Of a stretch of 64,000 nt of DNA, positions 10,941-21,600 are shown in pieces. Both the position numbers and the translations under genes were made by a program. The stretch is from Adiantum capillus-veneris (taxonomy: Eukaryota; Streptophyta; Polypodiopsida; Polypodiales; Pteridaceae). The stretch lies in assembly GCA_014529385.2 (NCBI GenBank), contig CM043943.1, positions 105,996,355-106,060,354 of the forward strand. The letters are read 5' to 3'. How positions within the stretch are numbered: position 1 is the first letter of the stretch; each line of letters begins with the position of its first letter. The notes under the pieces are model-generated. The model was not told where the DNA came from and ran no database searches. It worked only from the letters and a program-made list of their open reading frames with translations.

Positions 10941-12431
10941 ACTTTCTTCACATCTAGCATGGTGGAGAGGGCCATCCGACGCGTTCAGCATGGCTAATCA
11001 GCAGATCACACTGGACTACAGAGTGAGCACTTGATATATGCAACAGACACTCTTTCCCCCTTGATAGCAAGTCTCTTCAACCGTGACTTGGTTGAGGGAC
11101 TACCAGAGGAGTGGACTGTGCACACCATCGTGCCTATCGACAAGTCTGGCGACACCCTGGATCAAGGGAACTACAGGACTATCATGATTGGCCACACACT
11201 GGCCAAACTATATGGGGCTGTTCTTGAGGCAGAGCTTAGCACGCATGCAGAGGCATCAGGGATAAGAGCGTCAGGATAGGCAGGCTTTCGACGCACTTTC
11301 TCAACTATCGACCACATTTTCGTGCTTCGCTGCCTGATCGATGGAGCGAAAGCACGGAAGAGGAGACTCTACTGCTGCTTTGTGGATTTCCGCAAGGCCT
11401 TTGACAATATCCCTAGAGAGAGACTCTTCCAGCGCCTTCAGGAGCTATAGATACCATCTGAGATGATATGGGCCATTCATTCTTTATACGCACAGGTCTC
11501 TGGTAGAGTGCGCTGCCCAGGTGGACTATCGGATTCCATTGCTAGCACTATTGGTGTGAAGCAAGGATGTCCCCTCTCCCCGACTCTATTTGGTCTCTAC
11601 ATCGACGAGATATCAGATTACATTCTACGCGCAGGAGGGGCGGGATCAGACTTGGCAGGTATACCAATACATATTATGCTTTATGCTGATGATATCATTC
11701 TAGTTTCTGAGACACAGGAGGGACTACAGAGCCACCTACGAGCCTTGGATGATTTCTGCACACATCGAGGGATCACAGTGAACCTTGGCAAGACCAAGGT
11801 CATGATCTTTCACACCTCAAGGACAGTGCGGAGCAGAGCAGTACTCACAGCATCAGGCGGGCAGGTCGATGTGGTTGATTCATATGTATACCTGGGGGTG
11901 ACTTTCACTGGCACCACTGGTAGATTTTCCATGGCACAGGCAGCCCGAGACCGGCTTACACGACGATATGCATCGCTGGCCACCTTGGAGCGCAGATGCC
12001 ATCAGGCCCACTTCCAGGAGCCCCGCACCAAGGGGTGGCTTTTTGACACTCTAGTCACACCTGCCATGATGTATGCAGCCGCTGTATGGGCTCCAGGGCT
12101 ATCCGCATCCTTATGGACACAGATAGAGCGCCCACAGATCATCATGATCTCCCGTTTGCTCCATAGCAAATCCTCAGTACCACATGATATCATCAGAGCA
12201 GAGCTAGCTACCCCACCAATGCTAGTAGAGGCTCTCTTTCAGACAGTTTTTTTCATTCAGCGCATGCGAGAGCTCCCACCAGACAGACTCACCATCAGAG
12301 CAGAGCTAGCTACCCCACCGATGCTAGTAGAGGCTCTCTTTCAGACAGTTTGTTTCATCCAGCGCATGCGAGAGCTCCCACCAGACAGACTCACCCGCAG
12401 AGCTTTTGAGGCATCGATACAGCTGCATTAG
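10941..12431 (+). pseudogene. LINE-1 reverse transcriptase
   Basis: The RT copies LINE RNA at the target site. From 11031 come LIASLFNRDLVEGLPEEW, QGNYRTIMIGHTLAKL, AGFRR, CFVDFRKAFD at about 11390 (first catalytic Asp block), GVKQGCPLSPTLFGLYIDE at about 11552-11610, the catalytic YADDIIL at about 11682-11702, then NLGKTKVMIF and a thumb region. Stops: TAA 10995-10997, TAG 11277-11279 (CAG in LINE-2 at 36561), TAG 11448-11450 and TAG 12429-12431. The 3' part contains a 102-bp tandem duplication (12192-12395). It cannot make active protein. Confidence 0.85.
12192..12395 (+). repeat. 102-bp in-frame tandem duplication in LINE-1 ORF2
   Basis: Two adjacent copies, 12192-12293 and 12294-12395, both encode 34 residues starting IRAELATPPMLVEALFQTV and ending LPPDRLT. 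They differ by only a few bases (Phe versus Cys after QTV). LINE-2 and LINE-5 have the block once, so the duplication arose in this copy or its close relatives. The second copy is followed by RRAFEASIQL, the normal continuation. Confidence 0.95.
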
Positions 12432-12488
12432 GAGGGGGAGACGAGGGCATGGTACTCACAGGTCATAGAGTGGTTTACATCCCATGGC

Positions 12489-13200
12489 TTGGACATCACG
12501 GATCTGCCCCCTTTTCAGTATGATCCCGACTCCCCTCACATACGCCTCTCACACACCGAGAGTAAGCGAGTTCTGAGACAGGATCTCTGGCAGCTATACA
12601 TCAGGGAGACATGGATCACACCCAGAGAGCCTCTTCCCACGAAGAGGCAGTACTACAGAGACCACTTCCTCACTATTGTAGCAGATGGTTTCATCCAGAG
12701 ACCGAGATACATGGATGTCTATATTCCACATAGAGCACGGGTCGCCATCGGACAGCTCAGAGTATCATCACACCAGCTAGAGATTGAGGCAGGGAGAGCG
12801 GCACATGTCCCCAGAGCAGAGAGGATATGCAGACTTTGCACAACAGAGGTTGAGAGCGAGGAGCATTACGTATGCAAATGTAGAGCATATGAGGAGATTA
12901 GAGGCAGATATTTGACCTTGTTTGCAGATCAGCCCACTCTACATCAGATCTTTGAGTCCAGAGACCAGCAGCCGCTTCCTCATAGAGGCACAGCAGCATC
13001 GAGACTCCCTCCTCCAGGCAGCACTAGGGATGAGAGACGAGCGCCAGACACAACTCACGGAATTTTTCCAGAGGACCATAGCAGCACCATCACTTTCGAC
13101 CACCCAGAGAGGAGTGACTCTACAGCAGGCTGAGGAGGTCCGAGCTCGTAGACGCCCATGCACACATGGACGTAGGGCACCCCGCCTACACCAGATCTAG
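12489..13200 (+). pseudogene. LINE-1 ORF2 C-terminal region with Cys/His motif
   Basis: The frame reads LPPFQYDPDSPHIRLSHTES, then RYMDVYIPHRARVAIGQLR, and then the motif CRLCTTEVESEEHYVCKC at about 12829-12882 (C-x2-C-x8-H-x3-C), followed by YEEIRGRYLTLF. A C-terminal CCHC-type motif is usual in L1-group ORF2 and helps binding of nucleic acid. The same blocks recur in the LINE-2 3' part and LINE-5. Near 12940 the frame shifts. The tail encodes an Arg/Thr/Gln-rich end without known domain. Confidence 0.75.
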
Positions 13201-13596
13201 GAGATCCAGGAGCACTACTACAGATCCTTGGAGGAGCGACGTACTCGGGCTTTTGCAGATCCAGCCACCATCTTACGCGGATTGTGCACACCCTACCCAT
13301 CCATGCATCATGTATTACACCCTGATTATGGGATTGGATGGAGTTAGAGATAGGATAGCATCTCATGATTGTATTTACCCCATCATATAGGATTGCATCT
13401 CTCCCCCAATTTTTGGAGCTCCACCCCCACCCTCTTTGTATCACCTCCCCCCAGACATTACACAGGATAGTTTACTTTTACTTTTGTACCCTTTTATCCT
13501 TTATGGATACACAGAGGACACCCACCTCATGTACTTTGATTTTTCTCATAGGCCGATTTCGGCCTCTTTATAGACGTTAAAAAATCTTTCTTTCTT
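13201..13596 (+). other. LINE-1 3' untranslated tail with hairpin
   Basis: A non-coding tail closes the element. At 13550-13565 is a perfect stem, AGGCCGA-TT-TCGGCCT, followed by AGACGTTAA at 13572-13580 and a T/C-rich run into (CT)n. Five other LINE copies have the same plan with AGGTCA...TGGCCT in the stem. LINE reverse transcriptases commonly recognise a 3' stem-loop; that role here is inferred. Confidence 0.7.
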
Positions 13597-13685
13597 TCTC
13601 TCTCTCTCTCTCTTTGTGTGTGTGTGTGTGTGTGTACCCCTTCTCTCCCTCGGACACCAGTTTTTGTGCTCCCTTGGGATCCCCC

Positions 13686-13746
<61 letters not shown>

Positions 13747-13765
13747 CCCCCCCCCCCCCCTCACG
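13597..13765. repeat. Compound microsatellite (CT)n-(GT)n-Cn-(CT)n-Cn
   Basis: (CT)n at 13597-13613 ends LINE-1, followed by (GT)n at 13615-13635, unique sequence to about 13680, then a C run, (CT)n to about 13744 and another C run. The reading frames across it (RERER or SLSLS proteins) are simple-repeat artefacts. Confidence 0.9.
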
Positions 13766-13904
13766 CTTCTCCATCTTTAACTCTAGCGTGGAGCACTGGG
13801 AACCTCCATTCTCTCTGTGTGCATTAGCATTTCTCTCTCTAACACATCCATGAGCAACCATTTGAATTCAAGGGAGACTAACCAGAATTCCCTCCCTTTC
13901 TTCC

Positions 13905-14200
13905 CTCCACAACATCATCCAAATTTCATATCTCAGAGTACTCTCTGTTTCTTCCCTCCATAGAGCCAACATCCTCTGCATGTACATGTCACCATTACAC
14001 ATCCTCTCTCTAATTTTCTTGATCAAGTTAGCTTCAAATGTCATTCAATCCCCTCCACAACATCATCCAAATCGCATATCTCTTAGTCCTCTCTGTTTCT
14101 TCCCTCCATAGCCAACATCCTCTGCTTGTACATATCACCATTAAACATTCTCTCTCTAATTTGCTTGATCAAGCTAGCTTCAAATGTCATTCAATCCCCT
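13905..14200. repeat. Two-copy tandem repeat, period about 148 bp
   Basis: The word AACATCATCCAAAT occurs at 13911 and again at 14059. The following sequence (TCTGTTTCTTCCCTCCATAG, TGATCAAG, TCAAATGTCATTCAATCCCC) is repeated in the same order with few changes. It is non-coding. It lies between LINE-1 and the coding-like region at 14250. Confidence 0.85.
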
Positions 14201-14243
14201 TTTGTTTAACACATTAATAACATGCCAAAACCATATCATCTAA

Positions 14244-14900
14244 ATGTTGATTTGGAGTAGGTGTATGCTACTGCGCGACTTGCACATCCAATCCCAATGC
14301 TACAGATCATTGGGTACAAAGAAATCAATTTATATTTACTTGAGTAATCCTCTAACCAATGTATCACCACAATTTTGGAATGTCATTGAGCTATTGCATT
14401 TTGTAGGTGATGGAAGACCGGTCTATTTGGCTATTGTAGGAGATTGTATTCAGCTTTCTTCAATGAAATGGAATCAAGAAAGCAACTCTTTGTTGCATAT
14501 TCTTCACTGCAAGAGAAGTATGTGAAGGACATTCAACAAGTCAAAGAAGAGGCTAATGAGAAGACTAAGTAGCTCAACTGGTGAAGCTCAAACAAAAATT
14601 AGAGCAGAAAAAAAGGTAGCAAGAGTGTCGGTTGGACAATTACATTCAACTACATCACACTGCATGTAATATGCACTGTCGAATCGATCATCTCACACAC
14701 ATTCCCCTTGGCTTCCATATTTGAAAATGCAAGAGACAAGCGATGTCCATGCTATCTTCAAGTGGCAAAGTTTAAAAGAAACGTATCTGTCAAACTAGAT
14801 AAGGACAAGAATGTACGCTTTCAATTTGCTACATTTTCTACAGGCTACTATAACTTTAATTCAACCTGCAAGAATTTGGCTCAAATGATGATGTGAATGT
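14244..14900 (+). pseudogene. Coding-like sequence of unknown function
   Basis: Unrecognised. In one frame a charged, helix-prone stretch reads FNEMESRKQLFVAYSSLQEK followed by YVKDIQQVKEEANEKTK and a TAG near 14570. In another, 14708-14896 encodes KFKRNVSVKLDKDKNVRFQF and ends FNSTCKNLAQMMM. Frames break several times. It could be decayed exons of the same gene as 14913-15413 or a retroelement remnant. Confidence 0.3.
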
Positions 14901-14912
14901 ACTCTATTGTAG

Positions 14913-15413
14913 CATATCATCAAGCCAAAGGAGTTGATGGAGTTATTGGATGATCCATCTAATGTTAGCATCACCAAAGTTTTGCGCCACACGTATAAGA
15001 GTGAATTGAAGAACATTGTGTTGCCTCAAGAGATGATGGAGGTATCTGACAGTGAAATAATAAGTTTCAAGGCTTACAAAGCCTTGTACAAGACTCTTAC
15101 ACTAGGACACAAGGAAAAGGGACTATTTAAGTTGCTGCCAATATCTTACAATGTGAGCATTGGAAAGAAATGCACCAATAATGATGTTGCAATCTTGTTA
15201 GGTGGATTTCAATATGTGGAAGATGTCATGCCCTTGGAAGACAACAAATCCTTCCGCTACAACAAGTTCAACAATGTGTATATTGACTTGTTGAAGCTCA
15301 AGGAGTCAATGATCAATTTCTATGGGGTGACACAGGAAGAGTGTGATGGTAAGGTTATCTTTATTATGAAGCTATATGAGTGCCAGGTTATCAAAGGTCA
15401 ACATCTCAAAAGG
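14913..15413 (+). CDS. Exon-like open reading frame, unknown protein
   Basis: Open from after a TAG at 14910-14912 for about 167 codons. It encodes a soluble, mixed-charge protein with blocks such as ELMELLDDPSNVSITKVLRH, LLPISYNVSIGKKCTNNDVA and FYGVTQEECDGKVIFIMKL. I do not recognise a family. At 15414 the sequence GG|GTAAGC is a good splice donor, and the open frame beyond it loses protein character, so this may be an internal exon. Element B inserted about 590 bp downstream. Codon usage and lack of internal stops favour a real or recently active gene, but there is no homology evidence. Confidence 0.35.
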
Positions 15414-15994
15414 GTAAGCATTTTAGTATTTGTACTTCTCGAGTTGTTTAATTTAACTCTCAAACATGATCACGCAAATCGGGTGGTCGGAGGATACCGT
15501 TGGTCAACTTTTGTCAACATCGGGCAACAAGGGGACTGTATGGGTGTGGCAGGATACCCACAACACACAAAGACGCCTGGAAGGGGAAAAAAAAAACGGC
15601 TTGGTAGAATTTTCTACCTACGTGCCGTGGCATAGACAGCTTTTGTTTGCTCCCTGTCGGCCTAGTCAAACTATCCCTCTGTGTGCCATGGCGCATAAGG
15701 ATTTTTTTGCCCCCATTGTGCACTGTGGGTATTTTGCCACAGCCATACTGTCCCTCCATTGCCCAGCTCAAACAAAAATTGACCGATGGTGTTCCCTCGG
15801 TCTGCATGATCATGGTATGGAGTTCTTGTGGAAGCCGTTCCACGTATGCGTTGCATTAATCAAACTTGTTTTGACAATATGAACAAAGAAAAAATGTAAA
15901 GGACAAAATGATATCAGTCAAAAGACAACACAAAAGACCAAATTATTCTCTATTGATTTTGGAATTACATCATGGATGGTTTGTCAGTCTGCGA
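15414..15994. other. Spacer left of element B
   Basis: Possible intron or intergenic sequence. It contains a repeated phrase with CCATGG/GCATA words near 15640-15720 and no recognised domain. The open frames (for example 15466-15882) show no family features. Confidence 0.4.
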
Positions 15995-15999
15995 ATTAC

Positions 16000-16518
16000 T
16001 GTAGCAGGCTACAATGTCACTTTCACAGGACACACAGTTAGTACAATTGGTCTGGTCTGGTTCACACTCAATGGGGATACTCTGGGCTGGCAGTGACACG
16101 TGGTAGGGATACGGACGGTGGTCTAAGTAGACATTGTGGCCAGGTCACCAGCACCACTCAAGTTTGGAGATAGACTTAGGTGGCTGACATTTATGAGCCA
16201 TTGGTGGATCTTCTTCATATATGGTCCAGCGTCGTCGTTTAGGGAGCGAGTCTTTATACACAGCACGTCTTCACCATCCCTGCACATCTGAGCCTCGACA
16301 CCCCCATTGTACCTGTGAGTCTCGAGTGTGCTGCCGTGCCAAAGTTTGTATCGGTTCTTTGAGATAATCGAGTCCTATGTTCTGGTCTGCTGTTGTGTCT
16401 CTGTGTGATAAGTTGTTATCTTTTGTTCTTTTGTTTTCAGTTGTTTGAGTGAGATTGTCACGCACATAGCACCGAGGAGCGCCCACTGTAGAGAGCACGA
16501 CACACTATCCGCGCTACA
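16000..16518 (+). repeat. 5' LTR of element B
   Basis: It begins TGTAGCAGGCTACA, which is itself a 6-bp inverted repeat around AG, and ends CCGCGCTACA. It is aligned by eye with the 3' LTR at 19973-20503 and with family F LTRs in reverse orientation. GGTGCTCTCATTTTTGGCG follows directly and is conserved in element F, so the primer site lies here, but I could not assign the tRNA. Confidence 0.9.
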
Positions 16519-17109
16519 GGTGCTCTCATTTTTGGCGATTGCGGTGGGATCTCAACTGAAGTCTCACTCTCTGTTGAGGTACAAATTGAGTAGCTAGATG
16601 GTTTTGACCTAGCTTCGCCTACTTTGCCTTACACTGTGCAGCCTGCTGGTCTGGTCTCCTCTCGTCCTGGTCTAGGCCTTCCTCGTCCCTGGTCTAGTTC
16701 TTCCTTGTCCTGGTCCTCGTCACTGGTCTAGTCCTTCCTTGTCCTGGTCTAGTCCCTCCTTGTCCCTGAGCCTGGTGGTCTAGTCACTTGCCCTGGTCTA
16801 GTAGAGTCTAGACCTGTGTTCAGCCAGTTAAAGGTCTTCTTGCCCAAAGCTTGGTTGGTTTGTGGTTGTTGCATGACACATACAAGGTGATCATTAGAGC
16901 GTCCAAGCGCACTAATGAGTCCTCAGAAGTACTATAACAGAAGACGACCCTTGGTACCTAGTAGAAGTCCACCAACCTCATGACCCATACCTCCACATAC
17001 GGCAACACCCATTCCTCCATCCAGCTCAACATCTTCCAGGTCACCTTCCCCAGTAAAGCTTTCTCCTATTTCGTTACAACAGGCTATTGAGCAACGGGCT
17101 CCTGAGCAA

Positions 17110-18170
17110 GAGGCCATGGAGGCGTTGACCAGTGTTTTGGCCAAGGTAAACATCAAGTTTCCTACTTTCAAGGGACTCTCCTCAGAAGATGTAGACGACC
17201 ATGCAAGAAGGTTTGTATCTCTCTGTAGAGGTCGTGGTCTTAACAGAGAAGATGCTTATTTGGTGTTGTTTCCATCAACATTGGATGGATTAGCAGACAA
17301 GTGGTACAATCAGTTTGCAGAGAACCATTTTGCAACTTGGGCAGCTTCAAGACAATAGTTCTGTGCGGCATTCAGGCCAGGTGACTACCAGGAAAAGGTT
17401 TTGGATGAGTTGGCCAACATGATCCTCCAAGCAGAGGAGACTTTTGCAGAACTCATGACTAAAACCAATTCTCTAGTTGCCAAGCTTCCTCAGCCACCAT
17501 GTGAGTTCATGGTCAACAAATGGGTAGAGAAGGCTCTTCCAAAGACTACTCAGCAAAAACTGAGAGAGAATCTCCGACTTGATTCCACCTTGGAGGAGTT
17601 TGTTGCGGCTACTACTAGGATAGAGGGGCAAGGAAGCTGTTTACAAACTCTTCTCAGGTAGAGACTACCTCTGTACTCTTGGAGAGTCCAACTGACCCTT
17701 TAACTTCTTTACGTAGGGAACTTGAAGCCCTAAAACTACAACGCGCTCTTCAAGAGGAGAAATCAATCTCTCTTAAACAGGAGAAGCCCCCACATCACAA
17801 GGCTTTAGATCAAATCAAGAGGGAGCTAGAAGAGCTTTGGTCTCAGCAGGAGACTAAATCTATGGTATGGTGCAGCTCATGTCGCTCTCCAAGACCCCCT
17901 CCACAGGACTGTCCCCTTCGGGCTTATTGCCACTTCTACGAAAAGTTTGGGCATGAGGACAAGGACAACTACTACCTCAAGGGATTGTGACAAATACAAC
18001 AAAGTCTTGGTCCGACTCTTCAACAAGGGCCATCACCTGCATCCAATATGGTTTTTCCTTGTGGCCATCCACACCACATGCCACCTTTATTGTCAGTCCC
18101 TCCTATGCAAGGTATGCAGAGCACTTTTCCCTCTCAGAGCTTTTATCACACCCATGCTCCCTCCCCACCT
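17110..18170 (+). pseudogene. Element B gag
   Basis: The capsid-like part starts near 17116 with LTSVLAKVNIKFPTFKGLSS and includes LDGLADKWYNQFAENHFATW, matching element F gag almost word for word. A TAG at 17356-17358 stands where element F has CAG (LRQQFCAAF). Frameshifts occur near 17640 and after 17990. Two zinc-knuckle-like motifs remain, CSSCRSPRPPPQDC (His lost) and CHFYEKFGHEDKDN (second Cys and last Cys lost), so nucleic-acid binding is probably gone. The third and fourth knuckles of the F gag are deleted. Confidence 0.85.
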
Positions 18171-18790
18171 GAGTTCACTATGATGGATTTAGGCCTGCAG
18201 CCTACTCAACCTGCCCCTTTCACAGTAACATTGGTTGACCAGAGGACAATATACCCTGTGGGCATAGTGGAAAAGATACCTCTGCCGATACAAGATTTCA
18301 CTTTTAGTTTGGATTTTGTTGTGGTTCGTCTTCCATAGGTGGAGGGCGTATTTCCCTTACTCTTTAGCAGACCATGGCTGCGACACGCTAAAGCACTTCA
18401 TGATTGGGAAAACAATGCCATGTGGATACATACTCCTGTCTCCCCGATGCAACCCATGGAGGCATGGATCCCGTCGTGCAACATAGTTCTTTGTCTCTAA
18501 CAACCAACCTTGAATTGGAACATCCTACTCCACCTGACGGGTCAGACGAGGATCTATTGGAGTGGTTGGAGGCTATCAAATCTATGCCTTGTTATGGAGT
18601 CTCTATTCACTCTTTGCCTGAAGGTACACCCTCTTCCAATGTTTCCACAATAACTATACCTAGTGAGCCACCTGAGCCAGCTCAAAGGTTGAAGGTCATA
18701 GAAGCTACTCCTGATTTTCCCTTGGTGGAAGCCTTTGAATTTGGTGCGCCTATGAAGAATCATAGAAGCGGGAAGAAATCTCTCCTATAG
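18171..18790 (+). pseudogene. Element B protease-flank fragment
   Basis: The sequence after PPEF jumps to GLQPTQPAPFTVTLVDQRT, which in element F lies just downstream of the protease active site (SEFTMRALGLQPTRP). The joint shares the residues EFTM, so the deletion probably used short homology; it removed the last gag knuckles and the catalytic DGG block. The frame then follows element F through LPIQDFTFSLDFVVV, a stop near 18337 and RPWLRHAKALHDWENNAMW to a TAG near 18788. Confidence 0.8.
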
Positions 18791-18984
18791 GAGTTTGCCC
18801 CCCCTCAACATCACCCCCATTGATGTGTGCCTCTCCGACCAGAACAAAGCTCTCCTTTGTGTCTAGCGAACTCCCTTCACAAAGCTTCCTCAACACGGGA
18901 CACAACAAAAACAATGTTGATTTCAAGCTTGATGAATACCTGATCATGATATCTATCTGCAGTATGGCCATCTCCCCTCACTAC

Positions 18985-19375
18985 CCCCTCTCTGCCTCCT
19001 CGCCCTTGCTCACACCCCCTCTCGCCCTACCCTACCCACCCCTAGATCCCCTATCTACCCCTCGTCGCCCCCTACCCATCCCTCACTCCCCTACCCACCC
19101 CTCGCCCCTACCCACCCCTAGACCCCCTATCTACCCCCTTGTCCCCCTATTCACCCCTAGACCCCCTATCGACCCCTCACCCCCTACCCACCCCTAGACC
19201 CCCTATCTACTCCTGGCCCCCTACCCACCCCCTACCTAGGGCTACACCCCCTATCTACCCCTCGCCCCTAACCACCCCTAGACCCCCTATCTACCCCTCG
19301 CCCCCTACCCACCCCTCGTCCCCCCTACCCACCCCCTATCTAGCCCTCAACCCCCCTACCCACCCTTTCCACTCT
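18985..19375 (+). repeat. C-rich minisatellite, unit like CCCCTACCCACCCCTAGACC
   Basis: Imperfect tandem repeats of CCCCTATCTACCCCTCGCCC-like units. The complement strongly resembles the G-rich minisatellite of element F at 43330-43860 (GGTAGGGGCGAGGGGG units). It therefore belongs to the retrotransposon family and is kept in the non-autonomous form. The proline-rich reading frames across it are artefacts of the repeat. Confidence 0.85.
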
Positions 19376-19379
19376 GCTT

Positions 19380-19930
19380 TGCCAGGGTTGCTAGCTTTGG
19401 AGTTTTTGAAGCAGGTCTTTTGGTGTTTCACAGCAGATGAGCAAGATGAAGAGCCTTTTAGCTGTTTCCTTGTGGCTTTCAAGCATTCACCTGGTTGCCA
19501 TTCCATTGCTGTAAATGCTTTTCGTTCTGCCATCACGATGGCGCTTAACCTTATTTGCGGTGTTACTCGAACTTCTAGTCATCCCTCTTTTCGAGAAGAG
19601 TGATGTTGCAGAAGGTGTTGCAAGGTTCATCTGCAAGCATGGACCAAGTCATTTTCCTCTCACTATGTGCTGGATCCAAACCGAGCATATCTCTTTGATG
19701 TGTAGCCTCATTCTGTGTTGCCAATTGGGATTCTTGGACTATGCAATCATACTGGGTTCCTGCCTATTCAAAGGCTTATGGCGTTTGCAAGCAGTGCAAT
19801 GTTTTTAACTCCACTTTTGAGGATGTAAGGTCATGGTTGGTGGGCCTAGCACCGGCTTCAAGAAAGACGTACAGATGCGGTACCTGGTGGTTTTCTTTCA
19901 CAGTTTTTCTGTATTTCGTCTCATCGAGAC
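19380..19930 (+). other. Insert of unknown origin inside element B
   Basis: This part has no counterpart that I can see in element F. Two adjoining frames look coding: LLALEFLKQVFWCFTADEQD near 19390 and, after a shift, TMQSYWVPAYSKAYGVCKQC followed by a NVFNSTFEDVRSWLVGLAP block near 19738-19860. The composition (many Trp and Cys) is unlike gag or pol. It may be captured host sequence or a diverged part of the family. Confidence 0.4.
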
Positions 19931-19972
19931 AGTGAGCGGGGGTCTTGTGGCGGGCAATTGTGGCGGGCAACC

Positions 19973-20503
19973 TGTAGAGGCAGGCTACAATGTCACTTTC
20001 ACAGGACACACATTTAGTGCAGTAGGTCTGGTCTGGTTCACACTGGACGGGGACTCTCTGGGCTGGCAGTGACACATGGCAGGGATACGGACGGTGGTCT
20101 AGTGGACATCGTGGCTAGGTCACCAGCGCCACTCAAGTTTGGAGATAGACTTAGGTGGCCGACATTTATGAGTCGTTGGTGGATCTTCTTCATATATCGT
20201 CCATCGTCGTCGTTTAGGGAGCAAGTCTTTACACACAGCACGTCTTCACCATCCCTGCACATCTGAGCCTCGACACCCCCATTGTACCTGTGAGTCTGGG
20301 TTGGAGCTGAGTGTGTTGCCACACCAGAGTTTGTATTGGTTCTTTGAGATAGTCAAGTCTTATGTTCTGGTTTGCTGTTGTGTCTCTGTGTGATCTGTTG
20401 TTATCTTTTGTTCCTTTCTTTTCAGTTGTTTGAGTTAGATTGTCACGCACATAGCACTAAGGAGCACCCATTGTAGAGAGCACGACACACTATCCGCGCT
20501 ACA
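19973..20503 (+). repeat. 3' LTR of element B
   Basis: It starts TGTAGAGGCAGGCTACA, a small insertion relative to the 5' LTR start, and ends CCGCGCTACA. It is preceded by GGTCTTGTGGCGGGCAACC, also found immediately inside the 3' LTR of element F. The duplication ATTAC follows at 20504-20508. Confidence 0.9.
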
Positions 20504-20640
20504 ATTACATTTGTGGATATGTGACGAATGGATGGCATAATGCCAAGGATTTTTACAATTTCCTTTGGGTTTCACCCCTTGACTTAGGCTTAAGGCACAA
20601 TGGGAGAGGACTGATATAGGATGCTTTCCTGTAAAGGCAT
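20504..20640 (+). other. Coding-like target sequence of element B
   Basis: If element B and one duplication are ignored, the target reads openly across the insertion site: ANYICGYVTNGWHNAKDFYN and then FLWVSPLDLGLRHNGRGL before a stop near 20618. It is unrecognised and may be an exon or an older repeat. Sequence to 20920 shows nothing clear. Confidence 0.3.
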
Positions 20641-20921
20641 ACAAGGATGCCTTGCGATCCACTAATATATATTTATGATCATTAAGGATGAGAGAATCTT
20701 TGATGAGTTTGGTACTCAATACTTTGCACTTGAGGGAGTACCATGCTTCGTGAACTCTGTGTAAGGAACTCAAAGAATCGATGATCCCAGGTGGCTCAAG
20801 AAGCGCCACAAGGAGCTCTCCCTATTCATGGAGACATTGCAAGGACCTCAAGTTTTCATTGTCAACTTATCAACATGGTATACAACTTGCAGAGTAGTTT
20901 GAAGGACATTACCAATTGTTG

Positions 20922-21600
20922 TTAGAAAAAAATAGACAATCGTTTAGGTTTTAAAATCTTTACCTCAGTTTCCTCATCCATTTCTTCAAGAAACTTCCTT
21001 GTAAGATCAATGCTTGAGCGATCGTCTTCACCCATAGGAATCAGTGGTTTGTGTGAATAAAAAGCGTTTTCGGGTACACTTTCATAAAAGGAGGCACATG
21101 ACTTAATCTCCACTAGGGTACCGATTACCATTTGCACCAAATTTTGTTTATTTTCATTGGCAAAAGTTGGAAAGTCTTGCAGGGAGACTTTGGTCTTCAA
21201 AGTCAATTTCATTTTTTTTTTAGTCTGCCTTTCCACTTGGATTTTTCATGCCCACATAGATAGTGAGCACTAAGAACGACTCATCTTCTCTGAGTCCAAG
21301 TGTTTTAGCAATGTCATCGAGGAAAAAAAATTGATGACCCTCCACCATCACTTCATGCAAAGTGAGTATTTGGAGGTCAGGGACTTCCCCCACCAACACC
21401 TCATCTCCCTCTATCATCCGATCTTCCTCCTTAGTGGAGATGGGCGCTTGCAACAAGAGAATGAGTGCCATAGATGCTTTAATCTACTCATCAACCTCTT
21501 TGAAAACTCATTTGACTCCTCCACAGGTCATAGGGTTTTTCTTATTGGCCTTTTCCTTTGATTTTCCCTTCTCCATGCCTTGAAGCATAAGTAAATCCAG
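20922..21600 (-). pseudogene. Coding-like sequence of unknown function, minus strand
   Basis: Two minus-strand frames join through a shift near 21225. The upstream part (21471 leftward) encodes GDEVLVGEVPDLQILTLHEV and then FFLDDIAKTLGLREDESFLV; the downstream part (to 20922) encodes LTLKTKVSLQDFPTFANENK and IDLTRKFLEEMDEETEVKIL. The protein is acidic and soluble, without a domain I recognise. It may be a decayed gene or retroelement gag. Confidence 0.3.

Larger units (their letters stand above)
9086..13613 (+). mobile_element. LINE-1: near full-length, decayed non-LTR retrotransposon between CT tracts
   Basis: In order: an ORF1-type C-terminal domain, an AP-endonuclease-type endonuclease, a reverse transcriptase with FRKAFD, QGCPLSPTLFGLY and YADDIIL blocks, a C-terminal Cys/His motif, and a 3' tail with hairpin ending in (CT)n. 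This is the layout of L1-group LINEs. Seven in-frame stops (six TAG, one TAA) and at least two frameshifts show it is dead. The N-terminal part of ORF1 is missing, so the copy is probably 5'-truncated. The conserved 3' tail is shared with five other copies at 57532-60775. Confidence 0.88.
16000..20503 (+). mobile_element. Element B: non-autonomous LTR retrotransposon of family F
   Basis: LTRs at 16000-16518 and 19973-20503 are flanked by the perfect 5-bp target duplication ATTAC (15995-15999 and 20504-20508). The LTRs start TGTAGC and end GCTACA like family F. Inside are gag, a protease-flank fragment, a C-rich minisatellite and about 590 bp of unrelated sequence. Reverse transcriptase, RNase H and integrase are absent. 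The element could only have moved with proteins from a complete relative such as element F at 40178-51256, which is in the opposite orientation. Confidence 0.9.

Noticed and set aside
13546-13861. Long RERERE or SLSLSL reading frames over CT/GA tracts (also at 9032, 24060, 33924, 60757)
   Set aside because: They are translations of dinucleotide repeats without conserved flanks.
19010-19370. Proline-rich protein encoded at 19010-19370
   Set aside because: The frame follows the C-rich minisatellite, is open in more than one frame, and has no stable sequence outside the repeat.
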